A stretch of DNA of 64,000 nt from positions 720,501 to 784,500 of the forward strand of contig JBBBDQ010000309.1 of assembly GCA_037127315.1 (NCBI GenBank). The letters are read 5' to 3'. The notes below the pieces were generated by a model. That model was given only the letters and a program-made list of their open reading frames with translations. It had not been told where the DNA came from and did no database searches. Below, piece by piece: positions 21,711 to 33,322 of this stretch. The translations under genes were made by a program, and so were the position numbers. Source of the stretch: Ascarosepion bandense. Taxonomy: Eukaryota > Mollusca > Cephalopoda > Sepiida > Sepiidae. The stretch's first letter is position 1. Each line of letters starts with the position of its first letter.

Positions 21711-24700
21711 ATGCAACTTCAATTCGACCTCACACACTTCAACACAAAACCAGGGAAACGGTTACACCGGCAGCAAGTAAAGACGACATTAGCTGCTGGT
21801 ATAAAACAAGGAAGTCGTCTATTTTACATCCGAGACAAAAATACCGGATATTTATTTTTAGTCGACACCGGCGCACAAATCAGCGTTATTCCACCGGATC
21901 CCAGAAAAAAACACCAACTATCTTCATTCACACTGCAAGCAGCAAATGGATCAAGAATTGACACCTACGGAGAGATAGCACTGACGCTCAATTTGGGTTT
22001 ACGCCGATCTTTTCCGTGGATCTTCACAATAGCCCAAGTAAAAACACCGATTCTTGGAGCTGATTTTTTGTCCCATTTCAACGTTTCAGTGAACATGGCT
22101 AGGCAATCTCTCGTCGATGGCAACACAGACCTAACAGCAAAGGGAATCACCTCAATCTACAAGTCAACAGGAATCTGTGCGGCACTACCAGATGCGAATG
22201 GACTACAAGAGTTGATTACAAAATTTCCAACTCTTACTACGCCCTTTAAACATTCTGATGAAGTTCGTCACACAGCCAAACATTATATCACAACCTCTGG
22301 ACCACCCACACATGCATCACCACGCAGATTGCATCCAGAGAAATATAAAGTAGCAAAAGACGAATTTCAGCACATGTTACAATTAGGCATTATACGTCCT
22401 TCTAGTAGTCCATACTCCTCACCGCTACATATGGTCCAGAAGCCAGAAACAGGTGCATGGCGACCTTGTGGGGATTTCAGGAACCTCAACGCAAAAACAG
22501 TTCCTGATAGGTATCCAATCCCACATCTACACGATTTCGCCATGGGCTTGCAAGGAACCAGAATCTTCACAAAACTAGATTTGGTTAAAGCTTACTACCA
22601 AATTCCAGTAGCCGAAGAAGACATAGAAAAAACAGCAATTACAACTCCTTTTGAACTTTTCGAATTCACCAGAATGCCATTTGGACTACGTAATGCTGCC
22701 CAAACTTTCCAGAGACTCATTGACGAGGTATTGAGAGGGTTACCATTTGCTTTTGCTTATATCGACGATGTCCTCATTGCTAGCAATGACATCAATGAAC
22801 ATAAAGACCATGTATTACAAGTTTTCGAGAGACTAGCACATTTCGGCTTGAAAATCAACATAAGCAAATGTGATTTTGCTGTCTCGAAATTAAACTTTTT
22901 AGGCCACACGATAGACGAACAGGGAATCACACCTATCCCAGAAAAAGTCACAGCCATACAAAATTTCCCACAACCAACATCACTGCGACAACTTCGACGA
23001 TTTCTCGGTTTGATAAATTACTACCGTAGATTTATTCCACGTTGTTCCAGCATATTAACCCCGCTAACAAACATGTTGCAGCAACAAAAAAATAAAAATG
23101 CAAAAATTCAAATTGAAGGAGAAGCTTTAACTGCTTTTCACAATGCTAAAAAAGCATTAGCAGATTTTACCAAGCTCTCCTACATCTCTAATGACAACAC
23201 TACAACACTTTCACTAACAACAGACGCGTCAGGAGACTCAATTGGAGCAGTCCTACAACAAAAACAAAATGGCTTGGAAAAACCAATATCCTTTTTCTCA
23301 GTGAAATTGAACACTGCACAACGAAAATACAGCACCTTCTCAAGGGAGTTACTGGCAATTTACTTGTCCATAAGGCACTTTCGTCACTTACTCGAAGGAC
23401 GAGATTTCACCGTTTTCACTGACCACAAACCACTTACTTACGCCTTACATGTAAATACCGAGAAATATACGCCCAGAGATACTCGACAACTGGACTATAT
23501 ATCACAATTTACCTCGGATATCCGATACATAAAAGGTTCAGACAATATTGTGGCAGATACACTTTCACGCTCTTCAATACAATCTATTGAGTCGGTAGAT
23601 CTCACCTTCGAGCTCATTGCAGATGAACAAAAAAAATATGCCACATTAGACAAACTAAACGACAATTCCCTACAGCTGAAGGAACAGCCTGTTCCATTTG
23701 GAACAAAAACAATACTTTGCGATGTCAAAACTGGTCACTCTAGACCGTATATACCACCATCACTAAGAAAAAAGTTATTTACACATTTCCACAACCTTTC
23801 ACACCCTGGACGCCGAGCAACCGCAAAATTAATCAGCAACCGTTTTGTTTGGCCTAATATGCACACTGACATAAAAAACTAGACTCAAACATGCTTGAAT
23901 TGTCAGAAGAGCAAAACAAACAGACACACAAAGTCTCCTCCAGGACAATTCAAAAAACCAGACGGTAGGTTCACAAACCTACACATCGATATTGTCGGGC
24001 CATTGCCAATAGCAAATGACTGTCAATATATACTTACTATCATTGACAGATTTACAAGATGGCCTGTGGCCGTCCCACTTAGAGATATATCAGCAGAGAC
24101 TATCTCTAAAACCATATTACGAGAGTGGATCGCAATCTTTGGTTGTCCTTCAGTAATAACAACAGACAGAGGTTCCCAATTTCAATCAACGCTTTTCGAT
24201 GAATTTACAAAGTTATTGGGAGTCAAACATATAAAAACAACAGCATATCACCCCTGCGCAAATGGATTAATCGAAAGATTCCATAGACAACTTAAAACAG
24301 CTTTAACAGCTAACAACAACTCCAGAACATGGTTTGAAAATTTGCCTCTTGTTTTATTGTCAATAAGGAATGTTATCAAAGAAGACTTGGGATGTACAGC
24401 TTCCGAAATGGTTTTTGGAACATCTTTAACACTTCCAGGTCAATTTTGTGAAAAAAACACTTCCTTACAACCAACTACAACTTTTGTAAAAGATTTTAAA
24501 CACAAAATGAACGATTTAGTTTACACACCCACAAGAACACAAACTAAAGAACTTTACACACCAAAAGACCTTCACGACTGCAAATACGTTTTTATTCGAA
24601 ATGATGCAGTCAAAAAAACCTTTGTGTCCTACCTACTCCGGACCTTTCCAGGTAGTTGAAAGACACCACAAATATTTTAAACTCGCCATAAAAGGCAAAT

Positions 24701-24906
24701 TTGATACTGTCTCCATAGACAGACTAAAACCAGCGTACTTAGACTTACCAGTAAAGAAAAGTACGACTGAACACTCTACAAATACACAAAATACCACATT
24801 GTCCAAACCAACCTCCACGCCAACAAATACACCGACAAACACCGCCACAAAAGCTGGAAGAAAGGTACATTGGCCGAAACATTTTAAAACTTATATTACA
24901 TATTAA
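21699..24906 (+). pseudogene. pol: protease, RT, RNase H, integrase
   Basis: 21699-23882 is open for 727 codons. It holds retropepsin ([13 protein letters not shown], about residues 54-66), RT ([37 protein letters not shown], the YxDD site), thumb ([11 protein letters not shown]), RNase H ([24 protein letters not shown]) and the start of integrase ([12 protein letters not shown], the two histidines). A TAG at 23880-23882 ends the frame between the His and Cys pairs. 23895-24659 continues with CxxC, the first D (HIDIVGPLP), second D ([10 protein letters not shown]) and E ([12 protein letters not shown]). A frameshift in an A-run near 24606 moves the C-terminal part ([21 protein letters not shown]) to 24601-24906. 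One copy of everything, two disabling lesions. Confidence 0.92.
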
Positions 24907-24933
24907 TAAATACTTCCATATTTATCAATCTGC

Positions 24934-24947
24934 GGGGGGGGGGGGGG
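24934..24947 (+). other. Polypurine tract (G14)
   Basis: Fourteen G residues a few bases before the 3' LTR. Gypsy elements prime plus-strand DNA from a purine tract at this place. Such a pure G run is unusual and could form a G-quadruplex. Confidence 0.7.
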
Positions 24948-24951
24948 TACA

Positions 24952-25718
24952 TGGGATACATATTTTTTTTATTAGAATAAGCACACAAACACAATAGAAC
25001 ATTCTAGAGAAATTGGATCAAAACAGCAGTAGAATTTAGATTATATTTCTCAACCAATCAGCTAAAAACTTAGAATAAGAACATTCTAGAAAAATAGGCT
25101 TGAAAGTAAATTAACACAAAAATATTTAGGCCCCAAACAAAGTAGTAAAATAATAAATCTGATTGGTCAGTAAATTGTTTCACACCCCTATGTTAGGAAG
25201 CTTAGTTGATCCCCTATTATTGTATATAATACACACAGTGTTAGAAAAAAAGTCAGTCATCAAGCAGTCACCCAGCAGGCCATTAAGTCCGCATGACACC
25301 GTATTCTTTGCCGGCCATGTCATTTCTTCCATGCCAAAAGTTCGTGACCTCGCCCCAAGGACCTTAAAAAGAATAAGCCGACAAACTTTCTTTGAGCAAC
25401 GCGACACGTTGTCGCCAACTGTAACGCACCAAAATGTAAGTAGGAAAGGCTTATTTACAGACTCTGATAATGCAAACATATACACGTTTTTGAACAAAAA
25501 TTAACCTCTTACCAAGTTTATATTTCTCATAAAGGCAATTTTAGAATCATGTATTTTGTTGGTTTCTACATACCATTTTATTTTGTCATGTAATAAATTG
25601 TTTGTTGTTGAATGTCCGTTGTAAATTATTCCTTCACTTTGCGCGATTGCAAATTAGAGTGTTGTATTTGTGGGGGAAATAATCAACATACAACCCAGCA
25701 AATACCAAATCCCCCACA
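24952..25718 (+). repeat. 3' LTR
   Basis: 767 bases, matching 19955-20722 except for two substitutions and one T fewer in a T run. Confidence 0.95.
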
Positions 25719-26760
25719 ATTTCCTCCATCGGTTTTCTTCTCCCCCATGTCTCAGATCTTTTAAACCAGATCCACTTGGAAGCAGCTAGAACTTCGTTGG
25801 TAATGTTTCTAATTGCTTTTGCTTTCGCTGCTCACACTATTCTTATCTTCGTAAGGGATTTCGCAAAGCCTCTGCATCCCACTTCTATTGGGTCATGGTT
25901 AATTTTCCATGACTCTCGCCGACATTGTTCGGCCAGCTCATGGTATTTTGATCTTTTCCTCTCATTTACCAAGGCCAGATGCTCCTCCCATGGCACAGAG
26001 AGTTCCCAAATAATGCAAGTCTTCATGCTGTCGGGATAAAGGATCAGGTCTGGTTTAAGTGTTGTTTCCGCTATGTGTTTTGGGAACTTTAACTGAGTTC
26101 TTAGGTCCACTAACAACTGCCAATCTGCTGCAGTCGATAGTAGGCTGAAACTAGGGTTTCTGTTTTTTTGTTTTGTTTTGTTTTTTTTATCCATTTTGTT
26201 CCTTCTTTAACAAAAGAGATCAAGGTTCGTCTCCCACTTGGTTGGTATTTACTCTTCCTCAATGCTTCTCTGACTTCAATTTCTTTTGCCTTAAGGACTT
26301 GGTCGTGGCGCCAACGATACCGACCATCCTCCAAGGCTTTGGGGCAACTGCTAAGGATGTGCCGCAGTGTGGCCCATTTTCCACATAGCTGACAATTGAG
26401 GGTTTCGTTCTTGCCCCATATATATATATATTAGATGTGCTGGGCAATACGTCGTACACTGATTGAATCAGGAACTTTACTTCGCTGAAATCCGCCCGCC
26501 TGCAGTCCGACCACCTTTCTTTCTCTCAACTCCTACCCATCTTGTCCAGGCTACCTGCTAGCTTAGGGCTACCATCTTACAGTGTCTAGACTCCTCTATC
26601 CCTGTTCTCACTTCGTCTTGGATAATTTGACGCCTCTCTTTACCCTTAGCCTTGCTGATCTGCGGGCTAGGGAAATAACCCAGTCCCGCTCTGCCTCTAG
26701 CACTTGTGCCTAGTATCTTCTTGTGTCTGACTCTCTCCTCCGCTACTCGCAATTCTTCCT
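25719..26760 (-). pseudogene. LINE ORF2 C-terminus: zinc knuckle plus PD-(D/E)XK endonuclease
   Basis: Minus-strand translation in several frames gives, in order, GLGYFPSPQ with KERRQIIQDEVR (about 26690-26610), a CCHC zinc-binding motif (CQLCGKWATLRHILSSC, about 26390-26345), RYRWRHDQVL (about 26320), and a restriction-like endonuclease core (LKPDLILYP ... IIWELSVPWEE ... ERKRSKY, about 26070-25950) ending with PIEVGCRGFAKS. This order is known from the 3' ends of LINE-like reverse transcriptases with a C-terminal restriction-type endonuclease (R2/NeSL-type). The RT itself is missing. Frame breaks and a stretch of TATATA at 26418-26430 show decay. It abuts the 3' LTR of the gypsy element exactly at 25718/25719. 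Confidence 0.75.
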
Positions 26761-27029
26761 CTACACTCTATTTCTTGTTAGATCTTGTTTGGATACCTGC
26801 TGCTGCCACTTTAGTTTTTTGTTCTTTGCAATATATTATCAGCTACCTACCAGCATGCAACAATTCAAAGAATTTTCTCTCAACAGTTCAAGAAAGTTAA
26901 ATATTTCAAACTCTCTCTTCATCTACTTTTGAACCTATGCAAATCATATATCTCTTCAGTGAGCAACAAACCTTTACCTTTTTAAACACTTTTTAATGTT
27001 ATTTTGTGTCAGATTATTTAATCTGTTGT

Positions 27030-29336
27030 GTGAATATTGTGACGCCTCCCGCGGCTGGTCGTTGATGGCGTCGATTCAGTAGCTGGTCTTCAAGTTGACT
27101 CTTCCAACGGTAATCTCCCTTGCCCACATTGTGAACTTTGATCTCAAGGAAGTCCCGTGGAATTCTCGCTAAATGTCTCTCCGCCAAATCAACCCAAGCT
27201 TGGTGCGCGCACAACTGGGCAAACGAAATAGCACCAAAAATAATTAGAATGACGCCTGAATCAGTTGTAGAAAAGTCTTTATATACGAAAATGAAAATAG
27301 AGAAAAACAATCACCAATCATCTTCTTCTCAAACCCTGTTCCTATCAAACTGGCGACGGGACGGAAGTTTATGGAAACCAAATGTGACGCCTCGCGTCTC
27401 GGCGTCAACGGAACGGAACGACCAATTCCACCTCTAAGTAGTAATTTAGAAAGCGTTTTTTTCTTAATCATTAATTCAAGTCTCTGGTTGGCGATATTTA
27501 TTTATCACATATGATACATGATTATGGCACAAGGCCGAAAAAGAGGGGGCGGAACTTGGGTTGGTCATCAAGTACTCTATCTAATCTGATTCACGACCCA
27601 AACATACGTTACAATTTTTCTCAATCACCACAAGAACTTATCCATCAACACTCACACTGCCATATATCAAAATACCGCACAACATTCTAGGGACCTAAAC
27701 ACACCCTAAATGTACATAACAATTTTACAATGTACAATAAATACAAAAATATACATAAAACTCTTACATGAAATGACATTAGGGGGGAGGGGCTTGACAC
27801 AAATTCCCTAAAACAAAAAATTTCTCTGGTTGGCGATATCACTTCACTCCAATCGGAGTTTTGCATTTATGGCAATTCAAAATGTCTTTGTTTCGTTTGA
27901 CACCGAAGCTTTACGAAAAACTGCCGAAGAATTGTCTTTAAGTGTGGTGGGTAAAGCTGGCGACGCCGGTAGACTTCTTCGGTTCCGTACTTCAGACTGT
28001 CTTGTGGGGATAGAATATCCTATCCACCCTCTAATTACATTCCAGTCTTATGGAATCTTCCAATTCTGTGTATTTAGCCAACCAGGGCTCGAGATTGTTA
28101 CCCAAGCAATTTCATTGGCTAAGGCCTGGTTTGGCGCGTAAAAAGGGACGCTCAAATTCTAAGTCAACCGGCCATTTCTAACAACTATATAAAGAGCATA
28201 TTTTGCCCTTTTTCTTCATTGATTTGTTCTGCCACCAGAATCCACGTCACTCAAGCCCTTGATTCTTTCAAGCCGCACCATTACTTTCGCGCGCTTTCTC
28301 TATACTTTTCACTATAAAACTCTATCAGGCTTTAGGATTCTGGAATCACTCATTCACTTACTTCACACACAATTTCACTTGTTGCATACACTCTAACCCA
28401 TACCTTTCCAAATAACTCACACAGTTTTCTTTCAGCGAGAGACTCAATTTCCTAAACCTATGAACATTTTATTGAACACAACTTTGTTCTATTTTCCCTA
28501 ACACAAAAGTTACGAAATATTGTGGTTTTCACGTACAAAGATTCACTGTTCGGACTTTTCATACAAACACAAGTTTTTTATTCCAAACGAATTACATGAA
28601 TCCCCAACAATGTCTATATATTAATGTGAATATTCCGTTTCATGTTTCTATCTTCGTATACCTAAAGGTATGCATGTTTTGTTCTTTGCACACAACTATT
28701 TAATTTTCAAATACTGAACTTTAAATTTGATGCAACACACATATTGATTTAACTACGTATCTTTAACACAATTCTGATAGTTATCTCTTTTGAACTTTTC
28801 TGTTTTAAGTATTTTACTGAACAACTTTTGACTACATGTTTGATCACATATCAAACACTGTCATCTAACTTCTGATCGTCGAGTTAACACTTTCTTTAAT
28901 TCTAATATTTGCTCAGTTTGCTGACTACTGAAAATGCTTGTTATTGAATTGTTGATTTATTAAATCTGTTATTGATCAACTCAACAAGTCTTTTGTGTTC
29001 ATTTTTGTGTCTGAAAATTAATCTAAAATTTTATGATTGTGGAAGATTGCTTTGAAGAAACACGCACAGCCGTAATCACTTTTTATATTTAACGAAATTC
29101 AAATTGCACACATAATCATCCACAACAGTCTCTTCGATCCGAGCTGGGTCACAACTCTATCTGCAAAATCACTTCTTGTTCGTCTGTAACTTTGGTTGGC
29201 CGTTTCGAGATTTCGTTTGCAAAAATCACTTCTTATCTGTCTTTAATTCTGGTTGCCGTTTTGAGACTTCGTATGCAAAATTACTTCTTGTCTGACTTTA
29301 AGTCTTTTCGGTCGGTCGGCGGTAGGCTTCTCTACA
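27030..29336 (+). repeat. LTR-like region, possibly one long LTR
   Basis: TGTGACGCCTC occurs at 27039 and again at 27383, a possible LTR start. A TATA box (ACTATATAAAGAGC, about 28184-28197) follows CAAT-like motifs. The sequence ends TCTCTACA at 29336, followed by GTTGGCACCC, which resembles a gypsy PBS. TCTCTGGTTGGCGATAT is present at 27480 and 27823. From 28300 to 29150 there is long CT- and A-rich non-coding sequence. A single LTR of about 1.95 kb (27383-29336) is one reading. Overlapping older repeats are another. A 103-codon frame at 27830-28141 has no recognised domain. Confidence 0.35.
29163..29322 (+). repeat. Degenerate tandem repeat, period 56
   Basis: Three units begin GCAAAATCACTTCTTGT-like at 29163, 29219 and 29275. 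Each continues with TCTGTCT..AA..CTGGTTG and ends CGAGATTTCGT-like. The third unit is truncated. Confidence 0.75.
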
Positions 29337-29510
29337 GTTGGCACCCATTGGCATCGCAATTATCTCTGTCTCTGTACATCTTCAGCTAAGTCAGCAGCAG
29401 GCTTCTCTACGGTTGGCACCCATTGATGTGGTAAATATCTCTGTCTTTGTACATCTTCAGTCAAGAACTCTATGGGAGTCGGCCGGCCCTACAGTGGGCG
29501 CCCAGTGTCT
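29324..29510 (+). repeat. Tandem repeat of LTR-end/PBS type, period about 75
   Basis: Units start AGGCTTCTCTAC at 29324 and 29399 and include GTTGGCACCCATTG and CTCTGTCT.TGTACATCTTCAG. A weaker third unit near 29474-29510 has CCTACAGTGGGCGCCCAGTG. The TCTCTACA/GTTGGCACCC junction resembles an LTR end followed by a PBS. Confidence 0.6.
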
Positions 29511-31239
29511 TGGCGCCTATCTTCGTCATTACATCTCTGGGCCGAAATTAAATTGGACTCTTCTCGTGGCCCCCTCGGGACTCTGCATTTATGCTTGTCC
29601 CTGCTCTACTGGTGCAGGGCATGACAGACACATGGTGTCTAGGCAAATCTACTTTCTGGCTCTTGCGGCCAATGAAATCATTCTCGCTCCCAGCTTTAGG
29701 GTGGAGTTACTTCTTTCTGTCTCCAAGAGTATTTTTATGACCTCTCTTTCTGTTATCTTTCCATTTTGGGCGGGACCTTTATGCCTCTAATCTTTTCTCA
29801 GGGAAATTTCAATTTCTCATAACCAATAAATCTAACCTTTGCACTTGTCAAAGAAGCCTGGATACGCAAAATCTCCTTTTTCTGCATTTGTGACAATCTA
29901 CGGCCATGTTTCGGTCATATTCTGCATGGGTTTGTCAGAAAAAATACCAAAACAATAAAATTTCATTTTTATCAGCTGTGTCAGTGAAAATAACAATTGA
30001 CCTCCTTTTAGCTATGCTGCTGCCACATGTCAAAAATGGCCGACTGATGTAATGACCTCGTCTGACCCGGCTGACTAGATTTTGTGCAAAACAAACGCAC
30101 CTGCACGCCCGCAATCTTTTAACTCCTATTTATTTTCAGTTTGCCTGTGTCTTTTTTGTTGTTGTTGTTGTTGTTGTTTTCCTCTGTTCATATTGGAATA
30201 GAACAAATCTCTCCAGCTGTTTTTTCGATAAAAATTAATAATAATACAGTCTAATATAATTACTTCCGTCTGTCCATGCTAAATATAGTGTTACAATATT
30301 TCCTCTTAGTGACTACATTAAAACTACAAACTTTAAGAATTCTAATTTATTTTCTTGAACAAGTTACTGACACTACTTCAAATATGTAAATCTGTTAATA
30401 AATTTATTCTCTTATTTTGTGAAAATTACCCATGTCATTATCATTCTTCATTAATTTTCTTGGCATATATAAATCAACTGTTCATTTTAAATCCTAAGCC
30501 CCTATAGTTATATTTAATGATACTAATATTGATATAGTAATAACATAAAGAGTGATATCTGACCTTCATCAAATGATATTTATCACCAATTGCAATTTGA
30601 TGATAAAAAATTTCTGTGGTTATGTAAAGACAATGAGACTTTTTGCCTTCAATTTGTTAAATGCAAAAAATTTACTTTAGAAAATACAAATTAAAAAATG
30701 TTCATATTTTTCTGTTCTTTGTATTTTTATAATTACAAAAAGACCTAAATTAAATGTTGTTACTGCAACATTTAAAGGCAATTTTACTTTGAAGTTTCCT
30801 GTTGATGTTCGTAGAGAACATTAACAAAAAGGAAACAAGCATCTAAAATTATGATACAGTAAAGTCCAAACTAATGAGTGAATCTTTTATAAAATATTTC
30901 TGTTGAACTTCATTAAAATGCAATTGTATTTAATCTTTACTGCATGATTTTGAATTATATCAAGATATGCATCACTTCATTATACAGTAAAATGGTAGTT
31001 TTTCTGAAAATGTAAAAAAAAAGTTTCCTGCTCTGAGAAAAAAATGCACAGTTGTGGAAATATTTTCATTTTTCATAAAGGATATTAATTATGGCAAAAT
31101 TATATTGTTACTTGACCATTCAAATCTTTTTGCCAATAAAAAAATTGCGTGTAACGTTAAAAAAATGTCTATTAACTATAAAACTAATGATAGAGTAAAT
31201 AAGGGAAATTACTGTAATTAAGGATCCAAGAGTTATCTT
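29511..31239. other. Intergenic, no recognised genes
   Basis: 29511-29830 is GC-richer repeat-like sequence. 30155-30178 is a short (GTT)n run. From 30200 on the sequence is AT-rich without recognised features. Confidence 0.5.
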
Positions 31240-31518
31240 TCTTCAGTAACAAACGAGATGGCGCTGTGTTCAAGAAAGACAATTCTCCTGTGAAAAAAAT
31301 ACTTTTCAACATCTCAGTTCTTCACGTGTTTTTTCACGCAACTTGGAATTTCCAGTAATTCTCTGTTTTGGGCCAGTTTTTAACCTTCTCACTTCTTTTG
31401 TAGTGGTTAGTAAGTTTTATATGGGTAGTAGAACAGAGATCACGAAGCCGTCTCACAATTTATAAAGATGACTTTGGCATGTCATTTCAATGCCAAGGAC
31501 GACAAAGAACTTGTTTAC
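31240..31518 (+). other. Candidate first exon (promoter-proximal)
   Basis: A short ORF starts at ATG 31468-31470 (17 codons) and meets a good splice donor, TAC/GTAAGT, at 31518/31519. Upstream, GAGATGGCGCTG (31256-31267) resembles the YY1-type motif seen near housekeeping start sites. A 60-nt second exon follows at 31598-31657. Whether this is a 5' untranslated exon with a small upstream ORF, a tiny gene, or chance is unknown. It is on the same strand as COQ8A, 17 kb upstream. Confidence 0.3.
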
Positions 31519-31597
31519 GTAAGTTTTAAAATATTTTTTTTTAAACACGTGTCTTTTGTTGACTAAATGAAACAAGGATTTTTATTTTCATTTGCAG

Positions 31598-31657
31598 TCA
31601 ACGAAAAGGACGACATTAATTGCTGAAAATTGAAAAAAAAATCATACACTCTCTAAG
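31598..31657 (+). other. Candidate 60-nt exon
   Basis: Bounded by an acceptor (CATTTGCAG, ends 31597) and a donor (AAG/GTAAGG at 31657/31658). Spliced to the exon ending at 31518 it continues the frame for 11 codons to TGA at 31631-31633, a 28-residue ORF of no recognised family. Confidence 0.3.
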
Positions 31658-32269
31658 GTAAGGACATTGTAAAATTTTTTGCCTAATTTGTAAAAAAATA
31701 AATGTAAAAAAATGTATGTAAGACCTAATTGAGAATTACTTTGTTCTTAGTTAAGATAAAGATTTTCTTTAACGAAAAAAAAACAACATTTTATTTAATA
31801 AATGTCGCAAAAAAATTAATTTCTTTTGGAAATTTTAAATTTTTGAGAAGTATTAAATTTTTTGTGCTATTAAAGTGGAACCCAACATTTTTTATGAAAG
31901 ATGGTAAAATTTACCATCTTTTTACTAAAATTTTATATAAAAATAATGATTTCAAAAATAATTTCTTTCATTTTTAAATAAGTCCTGAAAGTTCATTAAA
32001 ATTTTAAAATCCTACCTTTGATTTTGCAAAGAATTTCCAAATGAATGTATTTTTCACCTGAAAAATGACTTTCGTAATTTAAACTTTGGTAACCTCTGGC
32101 CACCCGTTTCGAACGTGTTAGAAAGGATTTCGATTAAAAACTTAAAAAATACTTTGATCTTTTTTAGCCCTAACCCTATTAGACATTCATCCTGGCAATA
32201 AATGATTGATCCCATTCTGGAGTGTGTTTGTGTACAGAAAGTCAGCATCTCCATCAGATTTAGGTACGT

Positions 32270-32640
32270 TCTCCTAGAGATGAGTCTACAAGGCCAGTCT
32301 ATCACTGACTACTGATGGTGCCTCCTCCATGGGTACCTTGAGGAACAAACTCATCACCTCCAAGCTGACCATCTGATTGGAGTGGATGGGGGAATTTTTA
32401 TTAATTCCACAAAGTTTCGGACATATGATGCCATGATGGTGACTTTCCTAATGGATCAATTATATCCACAAGGAAGTGATTTAGATGGATGGCACACAGA
32501 GCCTTGACAGCTAACAATTAGCCTGAGGAGAAGAACACTGTCTTTGTGAATTTGGAGAAAACCATATGTGAGGTAGCTTGTTGTGATAACTGCCTGTATG
32601 TCTTTTTAGGTGGTAAGTGGTCCTAGTTCTTGATTAGTAT
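32270..32640 (+). pseudogene. Degenerate coding fragment, possible SGNH-hydrolase tail
   Basis: One plus-strand frame (about 32315-32506) reads through LEEQTHHLQADHLIG and VDGGIFINSTKFRTYD to MMVTFLMDQLYPQ before a stop. The 'IGxDGxxxN..F..Y' layout resembles the last conserved block of SGNH/GDSL hydrolases, which also occur as ORF1-type proteins in some retroelements. The expected catalytic histidine after DG is absent here. A cysteine-bearing segment (CEVACCDNC) follows in another frame. Identity is uncertain. Confidence 0.25.
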
Positions 32641-32719
32641 CTATGACTGTTAACTTGTAGTGAATAAGAAATTAAGAATTAAAATCAACCTTCTTTACTT
32701 TTACAAAAATTCATAATGA

Positions 32720-33322
32720 CGTGTGAAATCCTGGTTTTGCTTAAAGAAAAAGTTGAAACCAGATTTTGCAAGTGGGTGTTAAATTGATTTTTGACCAATG
32801 GGAGCGACTTGGGGACTTAGCAATTCAGTGTGAATTTTAAAGGTCAATAAAAGGCTCAGATCAGCATCAATCACAGACAGGGATGGAAGCAGCAAAGACC
32901 ACAAGCTTCAAGCTGACCTAGACATTCTGTTCTCTTCTCTTTCCTTCTCACGTGCTGATTTCTTTTACTTCTTCTCCATCCAAAGACATTCCTACTAAAC
33001 AAACGCATACATATGCATATACTCTTTCAACAATTACTACTATGAACATTTTCTACAAATCTTGTTACCTTTAACTTTCTCATTGAACATTAATTCATAC
33101 GAATTATTGTTAATCTTTCTTTTTAATAAATTTCTATTTTAAAATGAAGAATGTATATTTTCTTACACTATTGCACACTTTTCAAACTGCAACCAACCTT
33201 CTGATGAAAACCTGATAATTCTGATGGTTATAACTGGATAAAACTTGTAAGCTGTAGGGAATTCAGTTATGTATGACATAAGGCTGAATCAAAGAAACAT
33301 TAACCATCTCTCCATAGCTACA
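32720..33322 (+). repeat. LTR-like repeat, possible solo LTR
   Basis: The 3' part (33186-33322) matches the end of the LTR at 1035-1341: ACCAACCTTCTGATGA, TTGTAAGCTGTAGGGA and the ending TAGCTACA. Upstream are a GACCAATGG motif, a 'CAATAAAAGGCTCAGATCAGC' TATA-like segment and a pyrimidine-rich leader. The left boundary is not fixed. Confidence 0.5.

Larger units (their letters stand above)
19955..25718 (+). mobile_element. Young Ty3/gypsy retrotransposon, CsRn1-like
   Basis: 5.76 kb with nearly identical LTRs (19955-20722 and 24952-25718) that start TGGGATAC and end CCCCCACA. I count two substitutions (20309/25305 and 20593/25589) and one T-run length difference in about 767 bases. The TTGGTGACC PBS lies directly after the 5' LTR within a 41-bp unit present three times, and a run of 14 G (24934-24947) precedes the 3' LTR. 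Gag, protease, RT, RNase H and integrase are all present. Coding breaks are a frame change in gag, one stop in integrase and one frameshift near 24606. No clean TSD is visible (flanks TTTA and ATTT). Confidence 0.95.

Noticed and set aside
27830..28141. 103-codon plus-strand frame
   Set aside because: It is in a region with LTR-like features, with no recognised domain, no splice context and no second copy to show conservation.
29338..29790. 150-codon plus-strand frame
   Set aside because: It begins inside a degenerate tandem repeat, and the rest has no recognised domain. It is probably a GC-richer repeat that happens to be open.
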